A DNA stretch of 32,713 nucleotides from the NCBI GenBank assembly GCA_031268385.1, contig JAIRXH010000030.1, positions 1 to 32,713 of the forward strand. Direction: 5' to 3'. Made by a program: the position numbers and the translations under genes. Position 1 is the stretch's first letter. Each line of letters opens with the position of its first letter. The DNA is from Treponema sp. (GTDB taxonomy: Bacteria; Spirochaetota; Spirochaetia; Treponematales; Breznakiellaceae). Shown here piece by piece: positions 1 through 10,083 of this stretch. The notes under the pieces were generated by a model that worked only from the letters and a program-made list of their open reading frames with translations, had not been told where the DNA came from and did no database searches.

Positions 1-7
1 TGTTCAG

Positions 8-811
8 ATGTGTTTCAGGATACATCTGAAATATCCCCTGATCATGGTCCACGGCGCCGGTTTCCGGGACCGGACGGCGGGGGTCAATTATTGGGGCCGT
101 ATTCCGAAGTATTTGGCGCGGGCGGGGGTACGGGTTTTTTACGGTGACACGGACGCCTGGGGTTCCATAGAAAGCAACGCCCTGCAATTGCGGCGTACCG
201 TACTGTCCGTGCTGGCGAAGACGGGGGCGGAAAAGGTCAACATTATCGCGCACTCAAAGGGCGGTCTTGAGGCGCGCCGCCTTGTCAATGCCTGGGACAT
301 GGCCTCCCGCGTCGCTTCCCTTACCACCATATCCACTCCGCACCGGGGCGTAAAAGCGATGAACCTTGCCTTTCAGCTTCCAAAGCGGCTTTACCGTTTT
401 GTTTCGTTCTGTATGGATCTGTGGTTCATGATTCTGGGGGACCTGAACCCCGATTTTTACACCAGCAGCCTCGAGCTTTCGGCAAAACGCTGCGCCGAAT
501 TTAACCGCCGGAACCCCGATTGCGGCGCTGTCTATTGCCAGAGTTACGCGGGCAAGCTGCGTTTCTTTTTTGGCGATGTGTTGTATCTCTTTACCTGGGT
601 TCTTGTCAAACTGTACGACGGCGACAACGACGGCCTTTGCCCGGTTGAATCGGCCAAATGGGGCAGTTTCCGGGGCATTGTTACCACGCGCGGCGCTCTG
701 GGCATTTCGCACGGCGGTATTCTGGATCTGTACCGCATTCCCTATAAAGGGGTGAAAATTCCTGAATTGTATGGCGCTATAGTCCGCGATCTGGCCGAAC
801 GGGGTTTTTGA
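8..811 (+). CDS. Alpha/beta-hydrolase, triacylglycerol lipase-like (5' end may extend beyond window)
   Basis: ORF with YPLIMVHGAGFRDR oxyanion-type motif and nucleophile elbow AHSKGG. No in-frame stop between window start and nt 8, so the true start may lie upstream. Confidence 0.75.
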   Translation: MCFRIHLKYPLIMVHGAGFRDRTAGVNYWGRIPKYLARAGVRVFYGDTDAWGSIESNALQLRRTVLSVLAKTGAEKVNIIAHSKGGLEARRLVNAWDMASRVASLTTISTPHRGVKAMNLAFQLPKRLYRFVSFCMDLWFMILGDLNPDFYTSSLELSAKRCAEFNRRNPDCGAVYCQSYAGKLRFFFGDVLYLFTWVLVKLYDGDNDGLCPVESAKWGSFRGIVTTRGALGISHGGILDLYRIPYKGVKIPELYGAIVRDLAERGF

Positions 812-872
812 TGTTACCCCTTCCCCGGCCGTGAGCGTCGCACACGGTACCGGCTTGTGGTATACTCGGGCA

Positions 873-2276
873 ATGCCGGAAAAAAAGAGTGGAATGACAC
901 AGGATATACGCGCGGATCTCGGCGCCGTTTTCAGGGCGGCCCTGCGCCGGGTCGATCCATATATCATGATAAAAGAAAGAATGAACCTTGACGGTTCACG
1001 TCTTTCCCTTACAACCGGCGGTGAAACGCTGCAATGGGATCTTGACCGGTACAGCCGTGTCGAGGTGATAGGGGCGGGAAAGGCCTCGGCGAAAATGGCC
1101 CTTGCCGTTGAGGAAATCCTGGCCGAGAGAATTTCGCGGGGGGTTATTGCCGTCAAGCCGGGACATACGGAGCATCTGCGGCGCATACGAATGATCCCGG
1201 CGGGACATCCGGTGCCGGACGCCGGTTCCGTTGAGGCGGGAAGAACCATCGCAGGTATCTGCGGGGAATCCGGCGAAGACACCCTGATCGTAAGCCTTGT
1301 TTCAGGCGGCGGTTCGGCGCTGCTCTGTCTTCCCTATGCATGGACGGATGCCGACGGTTTTCACGGCCTTACGTTGGAAGACAAGCAGGAGGTGACAAGG
1401 GTCCTGCTTGCCTGCGGGGCCGGCATAAAGGAAATCAACTGCGTACGGAAGCATCTTTCGCTTGTCAAAGGCGGCCGGCTTGCCGCCCTTTCCCGGCCCG
1501 CCGAGCTGGTCAATCTTGTTCTTTCGGATGTGCCGGGGGACAGGCTTGACGCCATTGCGTCGGGGCTTTTTGCCCCGGACGGCAGCACCTACGGCGAGGC
1601 GGCCGCCGTTATTGAAAAATACGGCATATCCCGCGGCATACCCGCCCTGGCAATGAAGGCAATCCGCCTTGGGGCCGAAGGCGGACTGGACGAAACCCCC
1701 AAATCAGGCGATCCTGCCTTTAGGCGCGTGCGGAACATACTCATAGGTTCAAATTATGGGGCCCTTGCCGCGGCGGAAAAGAAGGCGCGGGAACTGGGGT
1801 ATAATACGCTGATCCTTTCCTCCGAAATAACCGGAGAGGCCCGGGAGGCGGCAAAATTCTACATGGGAATAGCCCGCGGCATTGCAAAGCACGATCTTGC
1901 CGTAAAAAAACCGGCCTGTGTCATCGCGGGCGGGGAAACGACGGTGACTCTGCGGGGCGGCGGAAAAGGCGGGAGAAATCAGGAAATGGCGCTGGCCTTT
2001 CTTGCGGAACTGGAGGCCGAGCCGGCGGATGTGTACTTTCTCGCGGCGTCCACCGACGGTAATGACGGCCCCACCGACGCCGCCGGCGCTTTTGCCGACA
2101 GCGAGGTTCTCCTTCGGGGCGGGGAAGCGGGTCTTTCCATCCGGAAACATCTTGCCGAAAACGACTCTTACCGTTATTTTGACAAACTGGGTTTTCTTTA
2201 CAAAACGGGACCGACCAATACCAATGTCTGTGACATTCAGATTATGATAGCGGTTCCACCGCCTCTTCTTCCTTGA
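873..2276 (+). CDS. Glycerate kinase type-2 (DUF4147/MOFRL family)
   Basis: Motifs [48 protein letters not shown] and C-terminal [17 protein letters not shown] track opens at 831; ATG at 873 sits about 7 nt after TATACT (861-866); ATG 894 is an alternative. Confidence 0.85.
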   Translation: MPEKKSGMTQDIRADLGAVFRAALRRVDPYIMIKERMNLDGSRLSLTTGGETLQWDLDRYSRVEVIGAGKASAKMALAVEEILAERISRGVIAVKPGHTEHLRRIRMIPAGHPVPDAGSVEAGRTIAGICGESGEDTLIVSLVSGGGSALLCLPYAWTDADGFHGLTLEDKQEVTRVLLACGAGIKEINCVRKHLSLVKGGRLAALSRPAELVNLVLSDVPGDRLDAIASGLFAPDGSTYGEAAAVIEKYGISRGIPALAMKAIRLGAEGGLDETPKSGDPAFRRVRNILIGSNYGALAAAEKKARELGYNTLILSSEITGEAREAAKFYMGIARGIAKHDLAVKKPACVIAGGETTVTLRGGGKGGRNQEMALAFLAELEAEPADVYFLAASTDGNDGPTDAAGAFADSEVLLRGGEAGLSIRKHLAENDSYRYFDKLGFLYKTGPTNTNVCDIQIMIAVPPPLLP

Positions 2277-4695
2277 CGATGCGGTCAACGCCGATGACAA
2301 AATCGGGCCTGTTTATGCTGAGGATACGCACCCCCTGCGCGGAACGTCCCATGACCCGTATGCTGTCCACTTTCAGCTTGATAGACTTGCCCTGGCTTGT
2401 GATACACATGATCTCTTCGGTATCAAGCACGCCGACACAGCCGACAATTTCTCCGGTCTTTTCCGAGACCGTGTAGATTTTCTGGCCGCCTGTTCTCCGG
2501 CCGTGGGAAGAAAATTCGCTGAAGTCAACCCGTTTGCCAAAACCGTATTCGGAAAGGACAAGCATGCGTTCCTTGTCGTCCACCCTAAGGAGGCCCGTAA
2601 GTTCATCGTCGTTTCCCAGTTTTATGCCGGTGACGCCCCGGGAAGATCGTCCCATGGCCCGGACCTGATCTTCACTTGTGCGGAGGGCTTGGCCTTTTCT
2701 GGAGATGAGCACCACTTCATCGCCGCCGCCCGTAAGAAGGGCGCTTACAAGCCTGTCGCCTTCGTCAAGCCTGATGGCAATGACGCCCCTGGTTTTGGCG
2801 TTGGCAAATTCGGTGATCTGTACTTTTTTGACAATGCCGCGGGCGGTGCCCATGAAGAGATATTTGTCGGGAACCACTTCCTTGAACGAAACAATGGCGG
2901 TGATTTCCTCGTTGGGAGAAACGGTGAGAAGGCTTTTTATGTGGACGCCTTTGCCGGTCCGGCTTCCTTCGGGAAGTTCGTGGACCTTCATCCAGTAGGC
3001 TTTGCCGGCGCTGGTGATAAAGGTAATGTATTCATGGGTGGAGGCGACGAAGATCTGTTTGATGTAATCATCCTCGGTCAGTTTGGCGCTCATCATCCCC
3101 TTGCCGCCGCGCCCCTGATTCCGGTAGGCGGAAACGGGAACACGCTTGACATAACCCAGATTTGAAATGAGGATCATCATCTCTTCTTTTTTGATAAGAT
3201 CTTCAATGTTGATGTTTTCCACTTCACCGGCGACTATTTCGGTGCGCCGCTCGTCGCCAAAACGTTCGGAAAGGGCCCGCGTTTCATCTTTGATGACGCC
3301 CAGTAGTTTTTTTTCATCTTCAAGCAGCGACTTGAAGTAGGCGATCCTCGTTTTAAGTTCTTCCAGTTCCTGCCGGATCTTTTCAATTTCAAGGCTGGTA
3401 AGCCGGCCAAGCCTCATGTCAACAATGGCTTCGGATTGGGCTTCGGAAAGGAGGAAACGTTCCTGCAGTTTCGCCCTGGCCGCGGCGATGTCCCTGCTGG
3501 CCTTGATAACCGCCACCACCTCGTCTATGTTTGCCAGCGCGATGATGAGCCCTTCCAGAATGTGGGCCCGTTCTTCGGCCTTGCGGAGATCAAAACGGGT
3601 ACGGCGGGTAACCACCTCCACCCGGTGTTCCACAAAGTAATGTATCAGTTCCTTGAGGTTAAGGCACTGCGGCCTGCCCCGTACCAGCGCCAGATTGATG
3701 ATCCCGAAGCTCGTTTGAAGCTGGGTGTTGGAAAAAAGCTGATTGAGGATCACTTTGACAATGGCGCCTTTCTTCAGCTCTATGACAATGCGGATGCCGT
3801 CCCTGTCGGATTCGTCCATGTTGGCCGGGACAATCCCGTCGATTACCTTGTCACGAACAAGTTCACCAATCCGTTCCAAAAGGAGCTTTTTGTTTACGTT
3901 GTAGGGAATCTCGTTAAAAACGATCATCTCCCTGCCGGATTTGGTGGTTTCTATGGTAAAGCGGCCCCGGACCAGGATCTTGCCCCGGCCGGTTTTGTAG
4001 GCTTCCCGAATGCCCCTGCGGCCAAAGATGACTCCTCCCGTGGGGAAGTCCGGTCCCTGGACAAACCTGATAAGTTCATCAATGGTAATGTCCGGGTTGT
4101 CGATATAGGCGCAGACCGCTTCGCAGACCTCGTTGAGATTGTGCGGGGCCATGTTGGTGGCCATGCCGACCGCGATGCCGCTGGAACCGTTGACAAGGAG
4201 GTTCGGGACCGCCGCGGGAAGCACCACAGGCTCGGAGAGGGTTTCATCGTAGTTGGGGACAAAGTCTACAGTCTCCTTCCGGAGATCCTGGAGCATTTCA
4301 TCCCCTATCCGGGAGAGTTTCGCCTCGGTATAGCGCATGGCCGCGGGGGTGTCGCCGTCAATGGAGCCAAAGTTACCCTGGCTGTGGACCAGGGGGTAAC
4401 GGAGGGAGAAGGTCTGGGCCATGCGGACCATGGCGTCATAGAGAGACGCGTCCCCGTGGGGGTGGTATTTACCCATGGTATCGCCGACGATACGGGCGCT
4501 TTTCTTGGTGGCCGATCCGGGCCTGAGCCCCAGTTCGTCCATGGAGAAAAGAAGCCGCCGGTGTACCGGCTTGAGGCCGTCGCGTACATCGGGCAGGGCC
4601 CGGGCGACAATAACCGACATGGCGTAATTGAGATAGTCGGTTCTTACTTCATCTTCTATTGCTACGGGGATAACTTTGCCTGTTTCTGCCACCAC
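2242..4695 (-). CDS. gyrA: DNA gyrase subunit A
   Basis: 817 aa with [45 protein letters not shown], active-site AMRYTE and GyrA-box-like QGRGGKG. SD-like AAGGGA upstream of the start. Confidence 0.95.
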   Translation of the reverse strand: MVAETGKVIPVAIEDEVRTDYLNYAMSVIVARALPDVRDGLKPVHRRLLFSMDELGLRPGSATKKSARIVGDTMGKYHPHGDASLYDAMVRMAQTFSLRYPLVHSQGNFGSIDGDTPAAMRYTEAKLSRIGDEMLQDLRKETVDFVPNYDETLSEPVVLPAAVPNLLVNGSSGIAVGMATNMAPHNLNEVCEAVCAYIDNPDITIDELIRFVQGPDFPTGGVIFGRRGIREAYKTGRGKILVRGRFTIETTKSGREMIVFNEIPYNVNKKLLLERIGELVRDKVIDGIVPANMDESDRDGIRIVIELKKGAIVKVILNQLFSNTQLQTSFGIINLALVRGRPQCLNLKELIHYFVEHRVEVVTRRTRFDLRKAEERAHILEGLIIALANIDEVVAVIKASRDIAAARAKLQERFLLSEAQSEAIVDMRLGRLTSLEIEKIRQELEELKTRIAYFKSLLEDEKKLLGVIKDETRALSERFGDERRTEIVAGEVENINIEDLIKKEEMMILISNLGYVKRVPVSAYRNQGRGGKGMMSAKLTEDDYIKQIFVASTHEYITFITSAGKAYWMKVHELPEGSRTGKGVHIKSLLTVSPNEEITAIVSFKEVVPDKYLFMGTARGIVKKVQITEFANAKTRGVIAIRLDEGDRLVSALLTGGGDEVVLISRKGQALRTSEDQVRAMGRSSRGVTGIKLGNDDELTGLLRVDDKERMLVLSEYGFGKRVDFSEFSSHGRRTGGQKIYTVSEKTGEIVGCVGVLDTEEIMCITSQGKSIKLKVDSIRVMGRSAQGVRILSINRPDFVIGVDRIVKEEEAVEPLS

Positions 4696-4868
4696 TGTCC
4701 CTTCTTACAAGATGTTCACGCTTCCGTTGTTTTTGCGGCAATGCCGATTGACTTGTGGTCAATCAACATCGCCTTAGTGCCTGTATTATACACATTTTCG
4801 GGAAGATGGTCTATCAAACGGGAGGCGGAAACGGCAATTCCCGGTTTGTACCTTAACGAAGGCTGTTT

Positions 4869-5378
4869 TTAATCAGGAAAAGGATCCTTGAATTTTCTGG
4901 CGCCCAGGGCGTTGTCAAGATGGTAGATCTGTTCGGGATGATTCTCTGTCAATTTTACCTTGGCGGCGATTTCTTCGGCGTCGGCCTCTTCCTCAACCTG
5001 CTCGTTTACATACCACAGGATGAAATTGTATGTCGCGTGATCTTTTTCTTCCAATGCAAGATCGGCTATTTTGTTTATAAGACCGGTTACATGTTTTTCA
5101 TGGGCGACAACCCTGTCAAACAGTTCCGTCATATTTCCCCAGGAAGCCTGCGGCGCTTTTATCTCGGCAAAGGCGGGAACGGCGCCCCTTCCCAGAAGAT
5201 GTTTTACAATATGGGCTCCATGGGCCTGTTCTTCCCTGGTCTGCACATACAGCCAGTTGGCGATTCCCCTGAATTCCGCACTGTCCGCGTAGGCCGACAT
5301 TGCAAGGTAGAGATACGCGGAATAAAATTCCGCGTTCGCCTGATCGCTTAAGGCCTTGACCATTTTTTCCGATATCAT
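4869..5378 (-). CDS. Ferritin (non-haem, FtnA-type)
   Basis: MISEKMVKALSDQANAEFYSAYLYLAM and EEQAH ferroxidase residues; SD GGAGGAAAG just upstream of ATG 5378. ORF track over-extends to 5417. Confidence 0.92.
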   Translation of the reverse strand: MISEKMVKALSDQANAEFYSAYLYLAMSAYADSAEFRGIANWLYVQTREEQAHGAHIVKHLLGRGAVPAFAEIKAPQASWGNMTELFDRVVAHEKHVTGLINKIADLALEEKDHATYNFILWYVNEQVEEEADAEEIAAKVKLTENHPEQIYHLDNALGARKFKDPFPD

Positions 5379-5454
5379 AATCTTTCCTCCGGTTTCAAAA
5401 ATGGAGCTGTTCAACAACTTCGGTTCCCGAACGGCTTCGGTGGTTCCTGTTTTA

Positions 5455-5489
5455 ACTATAGCGCGGAAGAAGTGTTTGTCAAGACAAAC
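5455..5489 (-). promoter_or_regulatory. Ferritin promoter with palindromic operator over the -35
   Basis: Minus strand TTGACA (5477-5482), 16-bp spacer, TATAGT (5455-5460). Perfect palindrome GTTTGTC-AA-GACAAAC at 5474-5489 overlaps the -35. Confidence 0.6.
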
Positions 5490-5531
5490 TCGTGTACGGA
5501 AAAATCACGGAAATCCGTTTACCGGCCAACA

Positions 5532-5560
5532 TTGACAATACGGACGGAAAATTCTATAAC
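5532..5560 (+). promoter_or_regulatory. Sigma70-type promoter for the 5576 ORF
   Basis: TTGACA (5532-5537), 17-bp spacer, TATAAC (5555-5560). Confidence 0.6.
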
Positions 5561-5575
5561 TGTACTATAATATTG

Positions 5576-7228
5576 ATGGCTCAGGATAATGTGTTTCAGG
5601 GAGATATGGACCCCGAGATTGCCGCTTTACTCGGGGCCGCTGTGAAGAAAGGGGAAGCCAGGGCCGATGCGCCCCCCGATTTTAACAGCATATTTGACGA
5701 AAACATTCTGCCTGCGGAAGGCGGCGACGCGCCCGGCGTGGATCTTGCGGTGGAGGGTTTCCCGGAAGTTACCAAACGTTTTGAACCGGTTCCCCATAAT
5801 TTTTTTAACGATCCCAATTACTACAAGGCGGTCCTTTCGGGAGAAGGGGATATAGCCCAGCGGGTCCACGGCATACTGCAAAAGTACCTTAACGCCAAGG
5901 ACCCCAAAGACCGCAGCGTATACCGCCAGCAGTTTATTACCGCCTACTGGGAATTTCTTCTGGGCGTCGCCAAAAAGGCTCCGGGCCGGATTGCCGAACC
6001 AAAAAAATTCCTGCTTCGTTTCGGCCTGCTCCATCCTACTTTTGTGGATGCGGAAACCCGAGGCTTTTTTGCGAAAATAGTCGTTGACAATGAACTGAAT
6101 CAGCCCATTTATTATCTTGACGAATGGTTCAAGGCGGTAGGAACCGGCGTGGTGCGGAATTCAACTACCGACGAAGTCAGGGTGGCGAAGAACAATAACC
6201 AGGTGCGGCTGCAGCAGCTTCTGGAAAAGGCTGCCGGCAAGCTGGACGGTTCCAAGGCGCTTCTGCGGGCCAAGGAAGAAGAGCGGAGGAATCTGGAAAA
6301 AGCCCTGCAGGAACGGGTCAATGTTCTTTATGAGCATTTCCCCCTGGACGGGTTTCCCGATATTCAATCCTGCTATACCGATACGCAGAAACGGATCTTC
6401 GGCGAAATTCAGGAGGTAATGAAAAATCTTCTCAAGACCGATCATGAACTGGATCTTTTTCTCAGGGATTACTACCAGGCCGAGGCGGATGTAAAAACCC
6501 TGCGGGACAAAATAGAGGAAGAAGGCGGCGCCGTCGCCGTGGATATACGGGCGGTGGATACGGAATTTGAGACGATCCGCCAGATGGCCAAATTGACCAT
6601 AGGCCGCCAGGGGAACCACTACCCCGTACTGAGCGGCGAATATTTTCACTGCGGTCCGAATGACGTAGGATTCCGTGAAAATATCATTTCCCAGTTTACC
6701 CTTATTGAAAGCATAGATCCCGAAGTCTTCTGCCGTTCCTACAAGAACCGTCTCAACCGGATCGTGCCCTATGTGGTGCTTATTCCCACGTATGGGGAAA
6801 TGGGAATATGCTGGGAGCCCTTTGACCGCTTCAACCGGGCTACCAGCCGGGGCCGCATTGTAATACCCATGTACCCCAAGAACCTGTTCATAGCCGTTCT
6901 TTCGGCGGTGGCGGATCTCCGCTGGCAGGTTGCCAAAGAAAAGGCGTCATACTACTGGATGGAAGAGGGCCTTACCGGCAATTATTACCAGTGGTTTTCC
7001 GCCCGCAAGCTCAAGGGCGACGTAAAGGAATATTTCATACAGGATTATATTATCTGGATGACCAAGGAAGCCGACGCCATACAGAAACTTGACAAGGAAG
7101 TCCGCGGCATTTTCTGGCGTTATATACCCTTCTCCAAAACCGTCAAGGACAAACTCAAAAACCGCAGCTATGTCTATCAGGAACTGTACCAACGCGATGT
7201 AAACAGGGCGCTTTCCGACGGGTATTGA
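5576..7228 (+). CDS. Conserved-looking hypothetical protein with central coiled coil
   Basis: Long ORF; ATG 5576 (MAQDNVFQGDMD) preferred over 5492 because a promoter ends at 5560. Charged coiled-coil stretch in the middle; no family recognised. Confidence 0.8.
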   Translation: MAQDNVFQGDMDPEIAALLGAAVKKGEARADAPPDFNSIFDENILPAEGGDAPGVDLAVEGFPEVTKRFEPVPHNFFNDPNYYKAVLSGEGDIAQRVHGILQKYLNAKDPKDRSVYRQQFITAYWEFLLGVAKKAPGRIAEPKKFLLRFGLLHPTFVDAETRGFFAKIVVDNELNQPIYYLDEWFKAVGTGVVRNSTTDEVRVAKNNNQVRLQQLLEKAAGKLDGSKALLRAKEEERRNLEKALQERVNVLYEHFPLDGFPDIQSCYTDTQKRIFGEIQEVMKNLLKTDHELDLFLRDYYQAEADVKTLRDKIEEEGGAVAVDIRAVDTEFETIRQMAKLTIGRQGNHYPVLSGEYFHCGPNDVGFRENIISQFTLIESIDPEVFCRSYKNRLNRIVPYVVLIPTYGEMGICWEPFDRFNRATSRGRIVIPMYPKNLFIAVLSAVADLRWQVAKEKASYYWMEEGLTGNYYQWFSARKLKGDVKEYFIQDYIIWMTKEADAIQKLDKEVRGIFWRYIPFSKTVKDKLKNRSYVYQELYQRDVNRALSDGY

Positions 7229-7276
7229 TTGGGCCAGGCTCAGGGCCGGGAGCTTCAGAGCGAAATTGTATCGATT

Positions 7277-8366
7277 TTATAATAACGTAAAAAATTCGAC
7301 CTCGTATTCAATTTTCTGACTCTGTCCTGTTTTATTTACTAAACCGTCTATTTCAACTTTAAATCTTTTTTCAAACAAGAATGATGTTATTCCATCCGGT
7401 TTGAATATAATACAATAAGGCAGTCCGAAATTGCTTTTCTCAATGTTAAAGTATTTACCGTTCCTGTCTTTATCACCGGAAGAAAAAGACCATTTTTTGT
7501 CATTGTTTAAACAAGTTAATTTTACAGTCGGTTTACATCTGCCCAAGTTGTAGCTGTCAGGATTTAAACTGACACTCCATGCCTGTGTTGTTTCGAAAAA
7601 ACTGCCGGGAAAATACCCTTTGTTTGGCCATAATATATAGTCCGCATCGGTTTTTTCTGTATTGCTTTTATCAAAAACCTGTAAAGTGACAAAACTCCCA
7701 GCGGCAGAAGCAGCATATCCAAATCCAATTTTTCCCAGATGTGGGTAAAGTATCCATCGTCTATGTCCTACTCTGTCAATATTTCTCTCGTCAGAATCGT
7801 CACAGAAACTTCTTACCGCCCCTTGTAATGTAGCTGAGGCACTGCTCATGTGTATATTTGCCGAAGATGTACTCTCATAGGCTCTTTTATAAAAGGCTTG
7901 ATCCATATCGGCCGGTTTTGATGGCGTGTGCGATAGACGCCCGATTTTTTGCAAGAATTACCGCTCCGTATTGTCCCAGATCGTTCAATTCATCGGTCAT
8001 GACAATATTTTCCGACAAACCGGCCAAATAACGAACAAATTTTAAAGTATTTAAACCGTTTGTCAGAAAATCAGGCGTTAATATTCCCGCATGATAAGGT
8101 TTCGTTACAGACGGAGTTTCAACGAAAATTTTTGTTGCTATTTTTGGTTTATATTGCTGCCATTTTACCTTGATTTCGGCCACCTGTTCTGACTCAGGCT
8201 CTTTAGATAAAATATTCCTGTCTGAATTTTCTGATGTTTCACCACTGTGTCCGCCAACCACTGAAGAAATTGAATTTGACAATGAGGATAATCCTTCTTT
8301 AAAGGTTTCACATGCAGATAAAGCCAAAATACAAAAAAATGAAACAATGACCTGTTTTTTCAACAT
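7277..8366 (-). pseudogene. CAP (SCP/PR-1)-domain lipoprotein, frameshifted
   Basis: Frame 1 (ATG 8366, SD GGGAGG, lipobox LALSAC) runs to QYGAVILAKN. Frame 2 continues RLSHTPSKPADMDQAFY...NIDRVGHRRWILYP, a CAP signature. Removing one base near 7941-7944 gives AKNGRLSHTP. Confidence 0.75.
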
Positions 8367-8562
8367 TTCATTCCTCCCTAAAATCAGTCTATAATGATGA
8401 TACAATACTTTTTATCGTACCGCAGCCGTTTCCGTCATGCCCCGTTCTTCGCCGAAAGACAGATACCGGCCTGTCAAAATTCACCGGAATTTTCCCGGAA
8501 CGGCGCCGTCAAACAATAAAATCAGCCAATAGCCGATTTTTTCATGTATTATATTTGGTCTT

Positions 8563-8592
8563 TAGCTAATTGTAAAGTAATTTTATTGGCTA
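8563..8592 (+). promoter_or_regulatory. XRE-1 promoter/operator region, imperfect inverted repeat
   Basis: TAGCTAAT (8563-8570) facing ATTGGCTA (8585-8592), plus AGCCAATAGCC at 8524-8534. Same arrangement upstream of XRE-2. Confidence 0.5.
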
Positions 8593-8605
8593 TTAGCATG
8601 AATTT

Positions 8606-9016
8606 ATGGCCCTGAGAGACATTTTCATTGTAAACCTGAAGAAAACCAGAAAAGAGAAGCGCGTTTCACAAATGAAGCTGGCTGAAATGTGCAATACCGC
8701 CGCAAGCTATATCGGCGAAATCGAAACAGGCCGTAAATTCCCTTCCGTGGAAATGATGGAAAAAATTGCCGGGGCGCTGGATATTGAGGCGTACCGGCTT
8801 TTTGTGGATGGGAGCGCCGCGAACAAAAACAATCAAAAAACGGCCGCTTATTTTTCCCGCCTGCCGCCGGAAAGCCGGCAATTTTTGCTGGATAACATCA
8901 TGAACGCCGTCCGTACCGGTTTTCTTAAAACTCTTGACCCTGAAAATGAACCCGTATCCGTACCCCGGGAGCGTTCGCCGAAAAAGAAAACTCTTCCCCA
9001 GGAAAGCACTGATTGA
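8606..9016 (+). CDS. XRE-family HTH transcriptional regulator (copy 1)
   Basis: HTH RKEKRVSQMKLAEMCNTAASYIGEIETGRKFPSVEMMEKIAGAL. Confidence 0.85.
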   Translation: MALRDIFIVNLKKTRKEKRVSQMKLAEMCNTAASYIGEIETGRKFPSVEMMEKIAGALDIEAYRLFVDGSAANKNNQKTAAYFSRLPPESRQFLLDNIMNAVRTGFLKTLDPENEPVSVPRERSPKKKTLPQESTD

Positions 9017-9053
9017 CGTGCGGCCGGAGCCTGTCATGCCGCTGCCGGCGCTT

Positions 9054-9950
9054 CTACGGTCTGAGGTACTCCTTCCACCGGGAAGGGGCAATGCCGGTTT
9101 TCCGTTTGAAGAGCCGGGAGAAATGATACTGATCGTCAAAACCCATGCGGTAGGCCGTTTCCTTGACGGAGACATTCTCTTCCAGAAGGCTCTGGGCCTT
9201 ATGGATCTTGATATTGATGTAGTATTGATAGGGCGTCATGGAGGTGTAGGTTTTGAAAATAGTGTTCAATCTGGAAGGACTGATACCGATTTGTTCCGCG
9301 ATATGGGACATGTTGATGACCCCGGAAATATTCAGTCCCATAAAATATTTGGCCTTTTCCACGATGGCCTCGTAATAATCGGGCTGTAACATGCGGCGGC
9401 TGCGGCTCAATATTTCGGCGATAAGGGACAATATGGCCGAGCACGCCTTGAGCTGATAGAGGGGACGCTGGGTGGTAACTTCCTCATAGATTTCATCGTA
9501 AATGGAAAGAATCTGATTGTGCGGCCCCATTTCAAAAAATACGCGATCCCGGCTGAGAATCCCTTCCTCGATCATCCCGGTGAAAAAAGGGCCGTTGAAG
9601 CCGACCCAGTATTCATCCCAGCCTGTCTCAAAAACCGGCTTTGCCCGGTGCCTCCGTCCGGGAAACATGATCAGCACGGAACCGGGAACTACCTTGTAGG
9701 TGCTGCCTTCCGCCTCAAAGATTCCCTCGCCGCCGGCGATATAGGCTATCTGGAATTCCGGCAGAATTCGGCCTTCGGCGATTTTCCGGAAGGCGGCGGG
9801 GTGGGCGTCGATATTCGGCGGATAAACGGCGTAGGGCTTCACTCTGGTGAAACCCGCGTCGGTACATATCATTCCCAATTTTTCGTCTTCCCGGCTCGCG
9901 GTAATATACCGCATGAAGAATTCATTGTTTTCTCCTGCCGGCCGCTTCAT
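9054..9950 (-). CDS. AraC-family transcriptional regulator (copy 1)
   Basis: Cupin-like N-terminus (GSVLIMFPGRRHRAKP) and C-terminal HTH ending GFDDQYHFSRLFKRKTGIAPSRWKEYLRP. Confidence 0.9.
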   Translation of the reverse strand: MKRPAGENNEFFMRYITASREDEKLGMICTDAGFTRVKPYAVYPPNIDAHPAAFRKIAEGRILPEFQIAYIAGGEGIFEAEGSTYKVVPGSVLIMFPGRRHRAKPVFETGWDEYWVGFNGPFFTGMIEEGILSRDRVFFEMGPHNQILSIYDEIYEEVTTQRPLYQLKACSAILSLIAEILSRSRRMLQPDYYEAIVEKAKYFMGLNISGVINMSHIAEQIGISPSRLNTIFKTYTSMTPYQYYINIKIHKAQSLLEENVSVKETAYRMGFDDQYHFSRLFKRKTGIAPSRWKEYLRP

Positions 9951-9967
9951 CAGGATAGTATAAACGG

Positions 9968-10000
9968 TTTTTTACATCTTCTCAATAAAAATATCCATTG
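9968..10000 (+). promoter_or_regulatory. Putative AraC-regulator site 1 (upstream of SGNH gene)
   Basis: TTTTTTACATC-N8-AAAAATATCCATT, same architecture as 10806 and 12957. Confidence 0.55.
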
Positions 10001-10083
10001 AACCTGTTTCAAAATCCGGGTAAGTTGAAAAGTCCCCGGAGCGAAAGCGGATGCGCGGGACATAACCATGTCGGAGGTGAAGT

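Noticed and set aside
254-1282. 342-aa minus-strand ORF spanning the lipase/glycerate kinase junction
   Set aside because: Crosses two well-supported plus-strand genes; no motif.
3436-4872. 478-aa plus-strand ORF opposite gyrA
   Set aside because: Antisense shadow of gyrA; no recognisable motif and no SD/promoter.
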